A stretch of DNA of 64,000 nucleotides from SZUA-36 sp964650905 (GTDB lineage: Bacteria; Pseudomonadota; Gammaproteobacteria; Xanthomonadales; SZUA-36): positions 16,074 through 80,073 of the forward strand of contig CAZYVH010000003.1 in NCBI GenBank assembly GCA_964650905.1, given 5' to 3'. Shown piece after piece: positions 17,090 through 26,459 of this stretch. Position numbers and translations under genes: made by a program. Each line of letters opens with the position of its first letter. The first letter of the stretch is position 1. Below the pieces are notes generated by a model. The model made no database searches and had not been told where the DNA came from. It saw nothing but the letters and a program-made list of their open reading frames with translations.

Positions 17090-17489
17090 ACGCTATTACT
17101 CCTTTAGCCTGCCGGACGATAGTCGTTGACCAATTCCGATTTGGTCGCGGCAGTTGGTAGTCTCGTGGCTTACGATCTCCTCGCGCCACGGTGAACCAAT
17201 AAACCTTTTTACATGCTCATTTACTGGCGATTCTAGCATGATAATCCGGTCAGGATGCCACTCGGCTTCCGGGTATATCACCCCAGGTGCAAAACTGTTT
17301 TCTGTGATTTTATGCCTGAGCAATCGACACAGTTTCCACCGAATCAAACAATTATCGGGGCGACTTGTTCACCAAAAGATATAGGTATCACCGTTGTGCA
17401 CGATGCTGTACATCAATACATTTCACATCTTAGACATTCGCAACAAGGTGACACTGACAAAAGAAGAACGTGAAGAACCGAAGGCAATT
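17090..17489. other. 400-base spacer without a convincing gene
   Basis: It lies between the glycerophosphotransferase-like gene and the DUF4845 gene, both on the minus strand. A minus-strand frame of 83 codons (17096-17347) is open, but it has no recognisable motif and its stop lies inside the DUF4845 ribosome-binding site. I see no strong hairpin, tRNA or repeat here. Confidence 0.5.
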
Positions 17490-18692
17490 TCAAGCATGGG
17501 CAGAAGGGCCGCCCAACCCGGTCTGTGCTGGTAATTTCCCCTCGCTTGCGAGGAAGTTGCTAATAGCATCGGCGGCCCGAATCGACGAGGGCACATCCGT
17601 GAGGTCAAACGCCTCGGAAAAAGCCCGCTCCTGTTCTGCCCGGTAGTGAGTGGGATCAGATTGTGTCCTTGCCAGTGCGGCGGGTAATTCATCCGGGGAT
17701 TCCAGTACTTCACCCGTGGACCAGAAGCGAAAATTCTCATTGTCTCGCCAGTTTGCCTTGCTCTTGTTAAAAAACAGACAGGGTCTTGGTTCAATGAGAA
17801 ATTCATAGACCAGACTGCTGACGTCACCCAGGTATATATCGGCGGCTCGCGTGTAGGTCATATCAATTGAAGCAATGCTACCGGGGTCAACCAGGATATT
17901 CTCCGCCCCTCGCACCCACTCAGGAATTGGGGGGGTCCTGCGTGGCATGCCACCTTCTGTGGATATGTGCCAACTACGTTGGTACATAAGCACGTGTGGT
18001 GCAAAAATGAGATTATAGTCCGGGCTGTTTGCAAAATACTCCAGGATAGACTCTCCCCAGTCGTACCATGATGATAGCTTTGGATTGAAATGTGGCGCAT
18101 AAAGTACGCTGGGCCTCTCATTGCTAAAGAGCTTCGGTCGTGGTGTATTGCGCATACAATCGAACTTTACATAACCGACAACGGTGTATCGGCTTTTATC
18201 CATCATGCCCTCGGCCAGCATTCGTTCCTCGTACTTGCGGCCCGGTAGCAGGTGGTAATCAAAGCGGGCAACACCCTGGTAACCTCCCGCGCGATCACCG
18301 GCACCGTGGAACGTGTTGATCATAATTGGGCAATCGTCTCCCAACCAACGTTTAAGAACGGTACTCGGTTTGTCCGGGACGACCAGCGCATCGAGTGATC
18401 GAAACAAATCGCGGTGGCGCCACAAAACGCCCAGACGCTTGGCCAGCAGTGCATGCCCCGTCAACTTGTCAAAAATACTGGCATAATTTGGGGGCTCAAT
18501 AATTTTAACCTGGCAGGATGCATCGGGATAATCATTGGCGATGTCTTCAACCGCCTCAGCTTCCTCTTTAGTTGTACTGATGATGATGACGGATACATCG
18601 GGATTTCTGCGTGCGAGTTCATACGCGGTGGGGATACAGTGCATGACCTGATGAGCAGCGTCATGATTTAATAAGAAGCCAATGCGGATCAT
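17490..18692 (-). CDS. CDP-glycerol glycerophosphotransferase-like protein
   Basis: The 400-residue protein starts MIRIGFLLNHDAAHQ and has the GT-B-like layout of TagF/CDP-glycerol glycerophosphotransferases: NTFHGAGDR mid-protein, VVGYVKFD, SVLYAPHFNPKLSSW, then VDPGSIASIDMTYTRAADIYLGDVSSLVYEF, resembling the conserved donor-binding segment (D-S--SYTAAD--I-D-SS---E). Such enzymes build polyol-phosphate polymers or decorate glycans with glycerol phosphate. It overlaps the upstream metallophosphoesterase by four bases (18689-18692). A role in a phosphate-containing surface polymer is inferred; the donor is not known. Confidence 0.75.
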   Translation of the reverse strand: MIRIGFLLNHDAAHQVMHCIPTAYELARRNPDVSVIIISTTKEEAEAVEDIANDYPDASCQVKIIEPPNYASIFDKLTGHALLAKRLGVLWRHRDLFRSLDALVVPDKPSTVLKRWLGDDCPIMINTFHGAGDRAGGYQGVARFDYHLLPGRKYEERMLAEGMMDKSRYTVVGYVKFDCMRNTPRPKLFSNERPSVLYAPHFNPKLSSWYDWGESILEYFANSPDYNLIFAPHVLMYQRSWHISTEGGMPRRTPPIPEWVRGAENILVDPGSIASIDMTYTRAADIYLGDVSSLVYEFLIEPRPCLFFNKSKANWRDNENFRFWSTGEVLESPDELPAALARTQSDPTHYRAEQERAFSEAFDLTDVPSSIRAADAISNFLASEGKLPAQTGLGGPSAHA

Positions 18693-19567
18693 AGTGTTTG
18701 TGTTCCGTTGTGAGAAAAAGCTCCCGCTACAGTATTGTATTGGAAGTGCCGGATCGTAATTCGTGGTTGCCTTCTGCCTGTTTCAATTTCAATCACATGG
18801 TAGTGAGCAACCGATTTACGTTTCCCTATGGTGGATGCAGAGGCGGCGCCGAGTACCGGTATTGGCCCTGTCGGAGAATCGAGCGTTGCGCTTGTTGGAT
18901 GGTGCAAATGGCCATGCAGAACGAGGTTAACCGGCCATTGGGCCAACAGTTTCTGGAGCCCTTTTCGGTCGGACAAGGCCTTGCTTGGTCGTGTTGCGTT
19001 TTCCTGTGGCGGGTGATGAATCAGCAACACGATGGGGCGCTGGTCAGTCTTGATCCTGCTTAGAAGTGACCCGGTCCTCTCCAGTTGCGCCTGTCCTAAA
19101 CGGCCAAGCGATACTGCAGGCGGCGTTGCCACCGCGCTCGAAAGGCCGATGATATCCACCGGACCACGCCTGTGCAGATAAGGAAAGCCGGTCTGACCTT
19201 CATCATCCTGCATCCAGGGTGACCATTTTTCCAATGCGTAGTCCAATGCCCCTGGCACATAGGCGTCATGATTCCCGGGAATGACACTGATCTGCCGGGC
19301 ATCGCCCAGTTTGGAAATCCAGACAGCTGCATTGTCAACCTCGGCAGGAAGCGTGGTGAATGTCATATCACCGGTAATGCATATATGGTCGGGGTTGATC
19401 CTGGCAAGGTGTGATTGTAAGGCATCAAGAATGCTTTGCTGATGCTCTTTTTTCCACTTGTAGTACCAGGATAACAGGCCCAATAGTCTCTTGTCGGCCA
19501 ACTGTCTCAAACCAAGGCGTGGTAATGGAGGGATGTGTAAATCGGAGATATGTGCAATTCGGTACAT
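18689..19567 (-). CDS. Metallophosphoesterase
   Basis: This 292-residue calcineurin-like phosphoesterase shows every core motif in order: ISDLHIPPL at the N-terminus (D-x-H), ITGDMTF (GD), PGNHDAY (GNHD), IHHPP and LHGHLHHP (GHxH). These ligate two metal ions. There is no signal peptide, so it acts in the cytoplasm. Position between a glycerophosphotransferase-like gene (4-base overlap) and a nucleotidyltransferase (14 bases away) suggests it hydrolyses a nucleotide-linked or phosphorylated precursor of the same polymer. The substrate cannot be read from sequence. Confidence 0.88.
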   Translation of the reverse strand: MYRIAHISDLHIPPLPRLGLRQLADKRLLGLLSWYYKWKKEHQQSILDALQSHLARINPDHICITGDMTFTTLPAEVDNAAVWISKLGDARQISVIPGNHDAYVPGALDYALEKWSPWMQDDEGQTGFPYLHRRGPVDIIGLSSAVATPPAVSLGRLGQAQLERTGSLLSRIKTDQRPIVLLIHHPPQENATRPSKALSDRKGLQKLLAQWPVNLVLHGHLHHPTSATLDSPTGPIPVLGAASASTIGKRKSVAHYHVIEIETGRRQPRITIRHFQYNTVAGAFSHNGTQTL

Positions 19568-19580
19568 GGTGTTGCAGCGT

Positions 19581-20393
19581 TTATCCAGACTGTTGCCGGC
19601 GCGCCCTTAGTGTCCGCTCACTGAATTCAAAAGTTGTGGGGTTGTCAACATCAATGGGTCCAAAGGCAAATGGCAATATGACGGTATCCACAGTAAAGCC
19701 GAGCTTGTGTGCAATTCGACTGACAAATCTGTCGAGAGCAAGCAGACGCCACTTGTAAAGGATCAGTGGCAAAACACCAAAAATCCTTAGCATGCGCCAC
19801 GGGTGTTTTCTGAATTGCCCCCCGGTTCGAAATATTTTCGCACCTTCAAACGCGTGAGGTGAGCGAATGCCAAAAAGATTGCAAAAGGAATATCCACCAT
19901 CACGGAACTGGAAAAAGCCAAATTTTCCGTCCGGAAACTCCGCCATCACCGTACTTTGCCGGGCCACCGCAACCGCAACATCGGCCGTGCCGGCAATAAA
20001 TCTGGACACGAAATAACGTACCAGTTCAGGCGTATGCAAAGCATTATCGGCAGTCGTGATGACCAAAGGCACGGGCTCCTCAACGGTTTCGCCAACACGG
20101 ATCACACTATCGGTAAGGGTCCCGGAGCTTGGCACGACCTCGATCACGCCTTTAGCAAGCCAGCGCCGCGTCACAGCCAGGTTCTCCAATACTTTCTGGT
20201 CTTCAATAGAGACCAGGATACGTTTGAAGCAGCCACTCTCAAGCAGGGCTTGCACCACCCGTTCAATCATTGCGACACCGTCGATTTCGACCAGGCACTT
20301 ATGAGATTTATTCTGTATCCTGGCTACAGCATCATCAACACCTCGCCGGCTGGCCGCCATCACCAGTGCCGTCAATGGTGGTGCAGACATCAT
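19581..20393 (-). CDS. Nucleotidyltransferase (MobA-like NTP transferase)
   Basis: From ATG 20393 the protein has 270 residues and starts MMSAPPLTALVMAASRRG. The nucleotide loop (LVMAASRRGVDDAVAR) departs from the usual GGxGxR, KCLVEIDGVAMIERVVQALL is the common K-P/E-D-G-MI segment, and VITTADNALHTPELV matches the metal-binding Asp region. It probably activates a phosphorylated sugar or polyol with CTP or GTP. The start forms an ATGA overlap with the stop of the MmgE/PrpD gene; an upstream in-frame ATG (20438) would lie inside that gene. The last 80 residues may contact membrane or partner proteins; their function is unclear. Confidence 0.75.
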   Translation of the reverse strand: MMSAPPLTALVMAASRRGVDDAVARIQNKSHKCLVEIDGVAMIERVVQALLESGCFKRILVSIEDQKVLENLAVTRRWLAKGVIEVVPSSGTLTDSVIRVGETVEEPVPLVITTADNALHTPELVRYFVSRFIAGTADVAVAVARQSTVMAEFPDGKFGFFQFRDGGYSFCNLFGIRSPHAFEGAKIFRTGGQFRKHPWRMLRIFGVLPLILYKWRLLALDRFVSRIAHKLGFTVDTVILPFAFGPIDVDNPTTFEFSERTLRARRQQSG

Positions 20394-21811
20394 ACCGGAC
20401 CGGATGGGCCGGCAGGTTTCAAATCCACTGCCATACACTCGGTCAATTCACCGGCAGTTGACATAGAGGGAAAATCTTCCAATGCCTGTCTGAGCCGATT
20501 TTGATCAACTTGTGACATCACAAAACTGGTGCACTGCTCAAATTTTTTCCAGTATTGTGACGTCGGAAAAGGGGATAGTTTTCCACCCAGCGCCATGAAC
20601 ACAGATTTCTCAAGTACCTGACCGTCCCTGAGGGTGATTCGTACAGTCGTGTCCATTTCCGTTTCGGGCACGTCCACCGGATGACGGTGTATACGTTCAA
20701 ACAAGCTACGATGCTGTGGGCGGTTAACCGCCTCATCGGTGAAATCAGCAAGTGTACACTCACCTTGAATTATCGCACAGGACAATGGATACTCAACAGA
20801 GAATTTTCCTTGCAATCCAGCCTCAGGTCGTTGATACATAAGATTTTTAAGGTGCATAGCCGGTGCGTGAACATCAACGCGCTCGATATCTTCAGGCCCG
20901 AATCCATGCTGTTCACGCAGCCCAAGTACACAGTCCAGGGAGCGGTGTGCACTGCCGCAGGTCGGGAAGCGTTTGACCCGAAAAGCGTGCTCTGTGATCA
21001 GTAACGGTTCACCGATGGATTCCGTTTCAAAGGTCAACGTCTGCCCGTGCTCAGGTACCCCGATAGCGGCACGCAAGGCCTCCCTGTCAGGCCCCACCAT
21101 GAGCGTGTTCATACCGATAGGGCTATCCAGGGTGTGCCAACCGGCCGTCATACCATCCAGCGCAAAAAATGCTGACTGGATACCGCCCATCGCGGCCTGG
21201 CCAGCATGCAGTGGCTTGGCCATGGTGCCGAATTGAGACATAAAACCACCGGCTGTGCTGGTTGCCAGTGACAATGCCATGGCTGCCCCTGTGGCATCAA
21301 GCCGAAGTAATCTGGCGGTGGCGGCCGCAGCTCCCATGGAACCCATGGTGGCGGTCGAATGCCAACCGCGCTTGCGATGTGTCGGGTTTACACCCTGACC
21401 AATGCGGCCCTGGATCTGCAGTGCGACAATGTAGGCATCCAGGCAGTCCTGCGGTGAGCTGCCAAGTTGCTCTGCAACACCCAGGATCGTCGGCCATAGT
21501 ACTGTAGAAATATGAGATTTGGCCGGGTCAAAATTGTCATCAAAGTCCAGGGCATGGCCAGCAGTCCCATTGTGTAAGGCTGCCCAGGGCAGGGCAAGCT
21601 TTTGCGTAGAACCGACAACCGTGCTCTTCCCCGGACCCCATTCGGATACGCGTGCCAGAACCTTGCGTGCGGCTGGCGTTACCGAGCCGGGCATGATCAC
21701 CGCGACGGTATCGATGAGCTCCCGATGTGCTGATATAAGTGCTGGTTCTGGCCATATGTTGTCGACGCAGGCAATCCAGCTGCCGTAGGCCTTCAAGGGG
21801 TTAACGGTCAT
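20390..21811 (-). CDS. MmgE/PrpD family protein
   Basis: The 473-residue protein belongs to the 2-methylcitrate dehydratase/cis-aconitate decarboxylase fold. Motifs seen: NGTAGHALDFDDN, KRGWHSTATMGSMGAAAAT, a QFGTMAKPLHAGQAA segment and the C-terminal domain around CGSAHRSLDC. Known members dehydrate or decarboxylate small tricarboxylates. No prp or itaconate genes lie nearby. The gene is translationally coupled (ATGA) to the nucleotidyltransferase in a glycan-type cluster, so its substrate may be a precursor of a surface polymer. The C-terminal tail (DLKPAGPSGPV) continues past the usual end. Confidence 0.82.
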   Translation of the reverse strand: MTVNPLKAYGSWIACVDNIWPEPALISAHRELIDTVAVIMPGSVTPAARKVLARVSEWGPGKSTVVGSTQKLALPWAALHNGTAGHALDFDDNFDPAKSHISTVLWPTILGVAEQLGSSPQDCLDAYIVALQIQGRIGQGVNPTHRKRGWHSTATMGSMGAAAATARLLRLDATGAAMALSLATSTAGGFMSQFGTMAKPLHAGQAAMGGIQSAFFALDGMTAGWHTLDSPIGMNTLMVGPDREALRAAIGVPEHGQTLTFETESIGEPLLITEHAFRVKRFPTCGSAHRSLDCVLGLREQHGFGPEDIERVDVHAPAMHLKNLMYQRPEAGLQGKFSVEYPLSCAIIQGECTLADFTDEAVNRPQHRSLFERIHRHPVDVPETEMDTTVRITLRDGQVLEKSVFMALGGKLSPFPTSQYWKKFEQCTSFVMSQVDQNRLRQALEDFPSMSTAGELTECMAVDLKPAGPSGPV

Positions 21812-21835
21812 AAAGAACCTTTGGGTATTGGTTGA

Positions 21836-21865
21836 CCGGCATTCGAAATGCTTTTCGAATGCCGG
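21836..21865 (-). terminator. Perfect 13-base-pair hairpin
   Basis: CCGGCATTCGAAA, loop TGCT, TTTCGAATGCCGG: a flawless stem between the GT2 gene and the MmgE/PrpD gene. No T-run follows on either strand, so it is more likely an mRNA-stabilising, processing or binding site than a classic intrinsic terminator. It would separate GT2/sulfotransferase expression from the downstream four-gene coupled block. Confidence 0.4.
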
Positions 21866-21901
21866 GAGTGAATCATGATGTGCTACCGGTAGAGGTATTA
21901 G

Positions 21902-22654
21902 CTAACCTTTTTTTGCCAGACCCCAATAACCGGAAAGAATGCGTTCGCCGTAGTCACCTCTGTCTGTTTCGGAGGTTATCCGTTTACCGATTCCGGAAAT
22001 ATTATTCGAATGCATACGGTAATAGAATAATGGCTCGGCAATATGAAAACCCGTCCAGCCATTGTTTACGATACGACACCATTTGTGGTGCTTGGTCGCG
22101 ACTTTGATGCTTACATCGAAGGGCATTACCTCGGTAAACGCGCGCGTTAACATCAAAGCAGGTTCGGGCAGAAAACTCAGTTTTTCTACCAGGCTACGCT
22201 TGAAAGCGGTTGAACGACCGCGATTAATTTGCTTACCATTCTCATCAACCAGGGTACAGTCGCTATAAATAAAACCAAGATTGGGGTCGCGTAAGCGCTT
22301 TTGCCTCAATTCGGCAATACAACGACTGGCATAACCGGGGCTGAGCCAGTCATCAGCGTCCAATGTAATCAGGAATTCACCACCAAGATGTTCCTGTGCT
22401 GCATTGACCGCACCCAGTTTTCCCTGGTTTTGTTCCAGGATTATCAGTTTGCAGTGTTGCAGTTTGGTGTTTTCGTCAAATTTCTTTTTAATAATGGCAA
22501 CAGAATCATCGGTACTGCCATCATCTACAACAATAAGTTCTATAGCCGGGTAATCTTGAGCAAAGATGCTGTCAATCGCTTTGCCTATGTACTCCCCGTA
22601 GTTATGGTTGGGGATTAAAATCGTAAGAAGATGGTCTTTGAATGAACCGGTCAT
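21902..22654 (-). CDS. Glycosyltransferase family 2
   Basis: From ATG 22654 (MTGSFKDHLLTILIPNHNYGEYI) the protein has 250 residues. It shows the GT-A core: IPNHNYGEYIGKAIDSIF, the nucleotide-binding VVDDGSTDDS, LDADDWL as the DxD metal site, and an acceptor region around YSDCTLVDENG. No transmembrane segment is evident. It transfers a sugar from a nucleotide donor, probably onto a lipid-linked glycan at the cytoplasmic face of the membrane. A longer frame from 22720 would overlap the sulfotransferase gene and adds residues outside the fold. Confidence 0.85.
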   Translation of the reverse strand: MTGSFKDHLLTILIPNHNYGEYIGKAIDSIFAQDYPAIELIVVDDGSTDDSVAIIKKKFDENTKLQHCKLIILEQNQGKLGAVNAAQEHLGGEFLITLDADDWLSPGYASRCIAELRQKRLRDPNLGFIYSDCTLVDENGKQINRGRSTAFKRSLVEKLSFLPEPALMLTRAFTEVMPFDVSIKVATKHHKWCRIVNNGWTGFHIAEPLFYYRMHSNNISGIGKRITSETDRGDYGERILSGYWGLAKKG

Positions 22655-22709
22655 TTTTAATGTTTCCACGTTACACAAGCGTACTATTTTAACATAAAAG
22701 GTTGCAAAG

Positions 22710-23822
22710 TCACTTGCCACGATACGCAGGCCGGAAAATATTGTGCTTGCTTTTATTCAGACCTGTCAAAGCATCATTGCACAGCCTCCTGATGGTCTGT
22801 TTCTGATCATTTGTCAGAACGTCCAGCATATCGTCTATATCGTCGGTAAAGAGCGTTGTATCGGTATCATCTTTTGAATAATAAAGATACTGTTCCCGCA
22901 TCTGTTCCAGTTCTGCTTCACCCGGCCTTGAATCAAGTCCTCTTGCCAGAATGTCTGCAAATGCCTTCGAGTGTCTCAGTTGCCTGTAGTTGACCAGGCT
23001 TAAAGCGGTGTTCCCCGAATATTCCAGCACAACATTGAAATAATGTGCATAACAATGGGCCAGGTATTCAACATTGCTCATTTGGGCGGTGTCCTGTGGT
23101 CTCAAACCGGTGAGTTCGCCCGCTAGTGGAGCACCCTTGGCGCACAACACCGCTGTGGTTTCCTGCAAAACATTGGCAATAACTTCAACGGGGTCACGGT
23201 ACAGATAAAGTGCCGGGGCATCGGGAAAGGCAGCGCAGATCAAATCGAGGTAAATGACATTCCAGCTTATCAGTTTCAAATAACAAATCTCGTATTCAGG
23301 CCGGCGTTTGCGGGCCATGAGCATGACGAGATTTTGTAGCATGAGGATATTTTGTTCATTAATTTCCGGCGGGTATTGCCAGTGATCTGTGATCGCAGCC
23401 CAAAACCCCTCTTGCAGGGGGCCACCCTGAATAATGACAAGATTGCGAGGCGATCGCGCCAGGGCCTTGGTAAACAGCGTCGACCCACAACGAGAGACGT
23501 GAAAAATCAGCCCCTTGGGCGATAAACAATTAGAAGTCAGGTCCTCACGCAGCAGAATGTGCAGATCGGTCGTGAACGATTCCCCAACGGCATTGTCCTG
23601 TGCAAGACGTTCTATGGTGTAAATGTGCTTCCATTCGAGGTACGGTGCATCTGTGATATCCGCAAAATATAATAATCCATTATCATTTGGGTTGATGGCA
23701 ACCGGAACCAATCCTGGCTGTCTATGAATGCGTTCGAGTGCTTCATTTATCGGCAGGTATCGATCCCGGATTCCGGGCAACAGGTTTTCCATAACCTCAT
23801 GATCTGGTAGTGCATACAACAT
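22710..23822 (-). CDS. Sulfotransferase-family protein
   Basis: The 370-residue protein contains a PAPS-type P-loop, FHVSRCGSTLFTKALA at about 133-148, and a second motif APALYLYRDPVEVIANVL, corresponding to the 3'-phosphate-binding R/S region of sulfotransferases. The N-terminal 120 residues (ALERIHRQPGLVPVAINPND) are not part of the core domain. It probably sulfates a glycan, lipid or peptide made by the surrounding cluster; the acceptor is not deducible. It diverges from the flippase gene across a 168-base spacer. Confidence 0.75.
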   Translation of the reverse strand: MLYALPDHEVMENLLPGIRDRYLPINEALERIHRQPGLVPVAINPNDNGLLYFADITDAPYLEWKHIYTIERLAQDNAVGESFTTDLHILLREDLTSNCLSPKGLIFHVSRCGSTLFTKALARSPRNLVIIQGGPLQEGFWAAITDHWQYPPEINEQNILMLQNLVMLMARKRRPEYEICYLKLISWNVIYLDLICAAFPDAPALYLYRDPVEVIANVLQETTAVLCAKGAPLAGELTGLRPQDTAQMSNVEYLAHCYAHYFNVVLEYSGNTALSLVNYRQLRHSKAFADILARGLDSRPGEAELEQMREQYLYYSKDDTDTTLFTDDIDDMLDVLTNDQKQTIRRLCNDALTGLNKSKHNIFRPAYRGK

Positions 23823-23990
23823 AAATGATTATCCTGACGTTATAATAATCTGCCCAATAAAAAACGCACATGACGACATTCGAAATACCAATGTGGTTTT
23901 ATCCACGTCAATTTTACCGGAAAATTCACTGGCTTGTTCAGGCAAGACAAAGTAACTTGTCTGTCTGACTGCATATGCGCCAGTGAAATC

Positions 23991-25352
23991 ATGATACAAA
24001 AACTCAAGCAATCAGGTTTCCGCTTGCGACACTGGTTCAGTGATGCAACTGTACAGCGAATCTATAAAAATGCCGGTGTACTTCTTGGCGGTAAGTCCAT
24101 CGCTGCATTGTCCTCCATTGTGTACATTCCTCTGGCTGCCCACGCCCTGGGCGCCACGCCATTTGGTATTTTGATTCTGGTGAACGGCTACACCCGGGCG
24201 ATTGCAGCGGGGGTCACTTTTCAGGTCCGTTTAAGCCTGGTACGTTATGCAACGATCTGTTTGCATGAAAAATCAAAAGAGAAACTAAAAAAACTATTTG
24301 CTTTCATGCTCCTGATTGAACTGGGTTTTGGATTGCTTGCGATATCACTTGCTGCATTGCTGGTACCCTTTGCCGCTGAACAGTTTTCATGGCCGGCAGA
24401 AGAACTACCCCTGATCGTTTTGTACAGCCTTGCCAGTGTCTCGTTGATGTTTTCCATGCCCGCAGGTGTTTTGTATGTATTCGGTCGCTTCAAATTATTG
24501 TCACTGCAACAAACAGTGGGTCCCATAGTGCGACTCAGCTGCGCAGCACTGGCTTATGCCCTAGACGCGGGTTTGAGCGGCTTCCTGCTGGCATGGTTGA
24601 CAGGGTCCATCGCAGAGGCCGGGGTACAGTGGTTTTTTGGTCTGCACGAGCTTTCAAAACGCGGCTTGCTGAAGGGCCTGGTACGGTGGCCCACCGGGAT
24701 CACCCGCCAACATGTCGGGATATGGCGTTTTGTTCTTACCACCAAGCTTGATACATCTTTGGAAGAACTCAGCAACCGTATGATACCGCTGACGGTGGGT
24801 TGGATTCTTGGTCCGGCTGCCACCGGACTTTATTATGTTGCACTCAAACTGGGGGTAGCCATGACGCAGGTCATGGTGTTGGTTGGCCAATCACTTTATC
24901 CAGAGTTATCACAACTTGCAGCAGCCAGGCAATTTCGCAATCTGAACAGGGTCGTCCTGCGAACCGGTCTGATTGCTGTTGCCATGGGTTTGTTGGTTTT
25001 ATTCATTCTGAGTGCATTTGGCGAGCAGATACTCATACTTTATGGTGGTCCGGGTTTTGGTGCTGCCTATTCTGTGCTTATCCTGATCGTGTTCGCGAGC
25101 ACCATGCAATTGTTTGGATTTCCATTGGGCCTTGCACTGGTTGCCTGTGGCAGGCCTGGTTCCGTGTTAAAAATCAAGCTGGTGGCAAGCATATTGCTGT
25201 TTCCCGTTCTGTTGGGTCTGTTAAAGCTCTATGAACTCAATGGTGCAGGGATGTACGCCGTTGCTTTTGCAGCAGTTCTTGTCATTTCAATGACGGTCAC
25301 GTTTCGGCGTAATACAGACCGTCAGATCGCTTTAAAATATCAAGACACTTGA
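23991..25352 (+). CDS. Wzx-type oligosaccharide flippase
   Basis: From ATG 23991 (MIQKLKQSGFRLRHW) the protein has 453 residues and about twelve hydrophobic segments, with the polysaccharide-biosynthesis-protein N-terminus (NAGVLLGGKSIAALSSIVYIPLAAHALGA, GILILVNGYTRAI). Such MOP-superfamily proteins move undecaprenyl-linked repeats across the inner membrane. Placement next to a sulfotransferase and two transferases indicates export of a lipid-linked glycan. No Wzy polymerase or Wzz chain-length protein is visible in the window, so either the unit is not polymerised or those genes are elsewhere. Confidence 0.85.
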   Translation: MIQKLKQSGFRLRHWFSDATVQRIYKNAGVLLGGKSIAALSSIVYIPLAAHALGATPFGILILVNGYTRAIAAGVTFQVRLSLVRYATICLHEKSKEKLKKLFAFMLLIELGFGLLAISLAALLVPFAAEQFSWPAEELPLIVLYSLASVSLMFSMPAGVLYVFGRFKLLSLQQTVGPIVRLSCAALAYALDAGLSGFLLAWLTGSIAEAGVQWFFGLHELSKRGLLKGLVRWPTGITRQHVGIWRFVLTTKLDTSLEELSNRMIPLTVGWILGPAATGLYYVALKLGVAMTQVMVLVGQSLYPELSQLAAARQFRNLNRVVLRTGLIAVAMGLLVLFILSAFGEQILILYGGPGFGAAYSVLILIVFASTMQLFGFPLGLALVACGRPGSVLKIKLVASILLFPVLLGLLKLYELNGAGMYAVAFAAVLVISMTVTFRRNTDRQIALKYQDT

Positions 25353-25442
25353 TGCAGTAGTTGGTGCATTCACAGACAGGTGTGGGCATTTTCCGCCCCC
25401 TAAACCGGTGCCTGTCGCTGAAAACAGACGGGGTACAACAGT

Positions 25443-26450
25443 ATGTACGCGCAAGTCCTTGAGGAATGTAAAGCGGTGACTCAAAAGCCGCTGGTATGGA
25501 CCCGGGTGGAAACACCGGTTGTGGGTGTCGGTGAGGTGCTTATAAAGGTCCACGCCTGTGGTATCTGCCGCACCGACCTGCACGTTATGGAGGGGGAACT
25601 GGATGGCACAAAATACAAATTCCCCATTATCCCCGGGCACCAGGTGGTTGGTACAATTGAGTCAGCGCCTGAGTCCTCAGCGCTGAAAGCCGGCCAACGG
25701 GTCGGTGTGCCGTGGTTGTACTCGACCTGTGGCAGATGCCGGTTCTGCCGGACCGGTCGGGAGAATTTGTGTGTACACCCGGAATTTACCGGTTGGACCC
25801 GAAATGGTGGTTTTGCCGAGTATGTAACGGCTCCCGAGGATTTTGTTTATCCGGTTCCAGCGCAGTTGACGGATGTTGAAGTTGCCCCCTTGCTGTGTGC
25901 CGGGATTATCGGTTATCGCTGTCTGCGTCAATGCGGGATTGAAAACTGGGCGGGTGCAAAGCTGGGTTTGTACGGCTTTGGCGCGGCCGGCCATATCGCG
26001 ATTCAGATCGCCCGTCATCGTGGCGCGGATGTCTATGTCTGTACACGTGACCATGCGCGTCATCAAAAACTGGCCGGGGAGCTTGGCGCGAGTTGGGTTG
26101 GCGGAACATTTGAACCACCACCGGTAAAGCTCGACGCCGCGATCATCTTCGCCCCGGCAGGTGAAATCGTACCCGCCGCGCTCAAAGCGCTGCAGCGGGG
26201 CGGTGTCCTGGTGCTTGGCGGTATTCATATGAGCAATATTCCGGCTGTCGAATACCGGGATATTTACTGGGAGCGGGTGATACGTTCGGTGGCCAATAAC
26301 ACCCGGGCGGACGGCCGCGAGTTTATTGCAGAAGCCGTCGCCGCTGGTATTCGAACGCACACACAGGTGTTCCCACTCAGCGATGCCAACGAGGCTCTGT
26401 TGGCGCTGAAACAGGACGCCATCAAGGGTGCCGGCGTCCTCCTCGTTTAG
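25443..26450 (+). CDS. Zinc-dependent alcohol dehydrogenase family protein
   Basis: This 335-residue medium-chain dehydrogenase has the catalytic-zinc motif CGICRTDLHVMEG, the PGHQVVG segment (Gln in place of the more common Glu), the four structural-zinc cysteines in CGRCRFCRTGRENLC, and a Rossmann loop LGLYGFGAAGH. It resembles propanol-preferring alcohol dehydrogenases that oxidise alcohols or reduce aldehydes with NAD(H). It lies 90 bases after the flippase on the same strand and converges with acnA ten bases later. Whether it belongs to the glycan cluster is open. Confidence 0.87.
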   Translation: MYAQVLEECKAVTQKPLVWTRVETPVVGVGEVLIKVHACGICRTDLHVMEGELDGTKYKFPIIPGHQVVGTIESAPESSALKAGQRVGVPWLYSTCGRCRFCRTGRENLCVHPEFTGWTRNGGFAEYVTAPEDFVYPVPAQLTDVEVAPLLCAGIIGYRCLRQCGIENWAGAKLGLYGFGAAGHIAIQIARHRGADVYVCTRDHARHQKLAGELGASWVGGTFEPPPVKLDAAIIFAPAGEIVPAALKALQRGGVLVLGGIHMSNIPAVEYRDIYWERVIRSVANNTRADGREFIAEAVAAGIRTHTQVFPLSDANEALLALKQDAIKGAGVLLV

Positions 26451-26459
26451 CCAACCGGG

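Noticed and set aside
17096..17347. Minus-strand 83-codon open frame before the DUF4845 gene
   Set aside because: No recognisable motif, and its final codons and stop are the ribosome-binding region of the next gene; likely chance.
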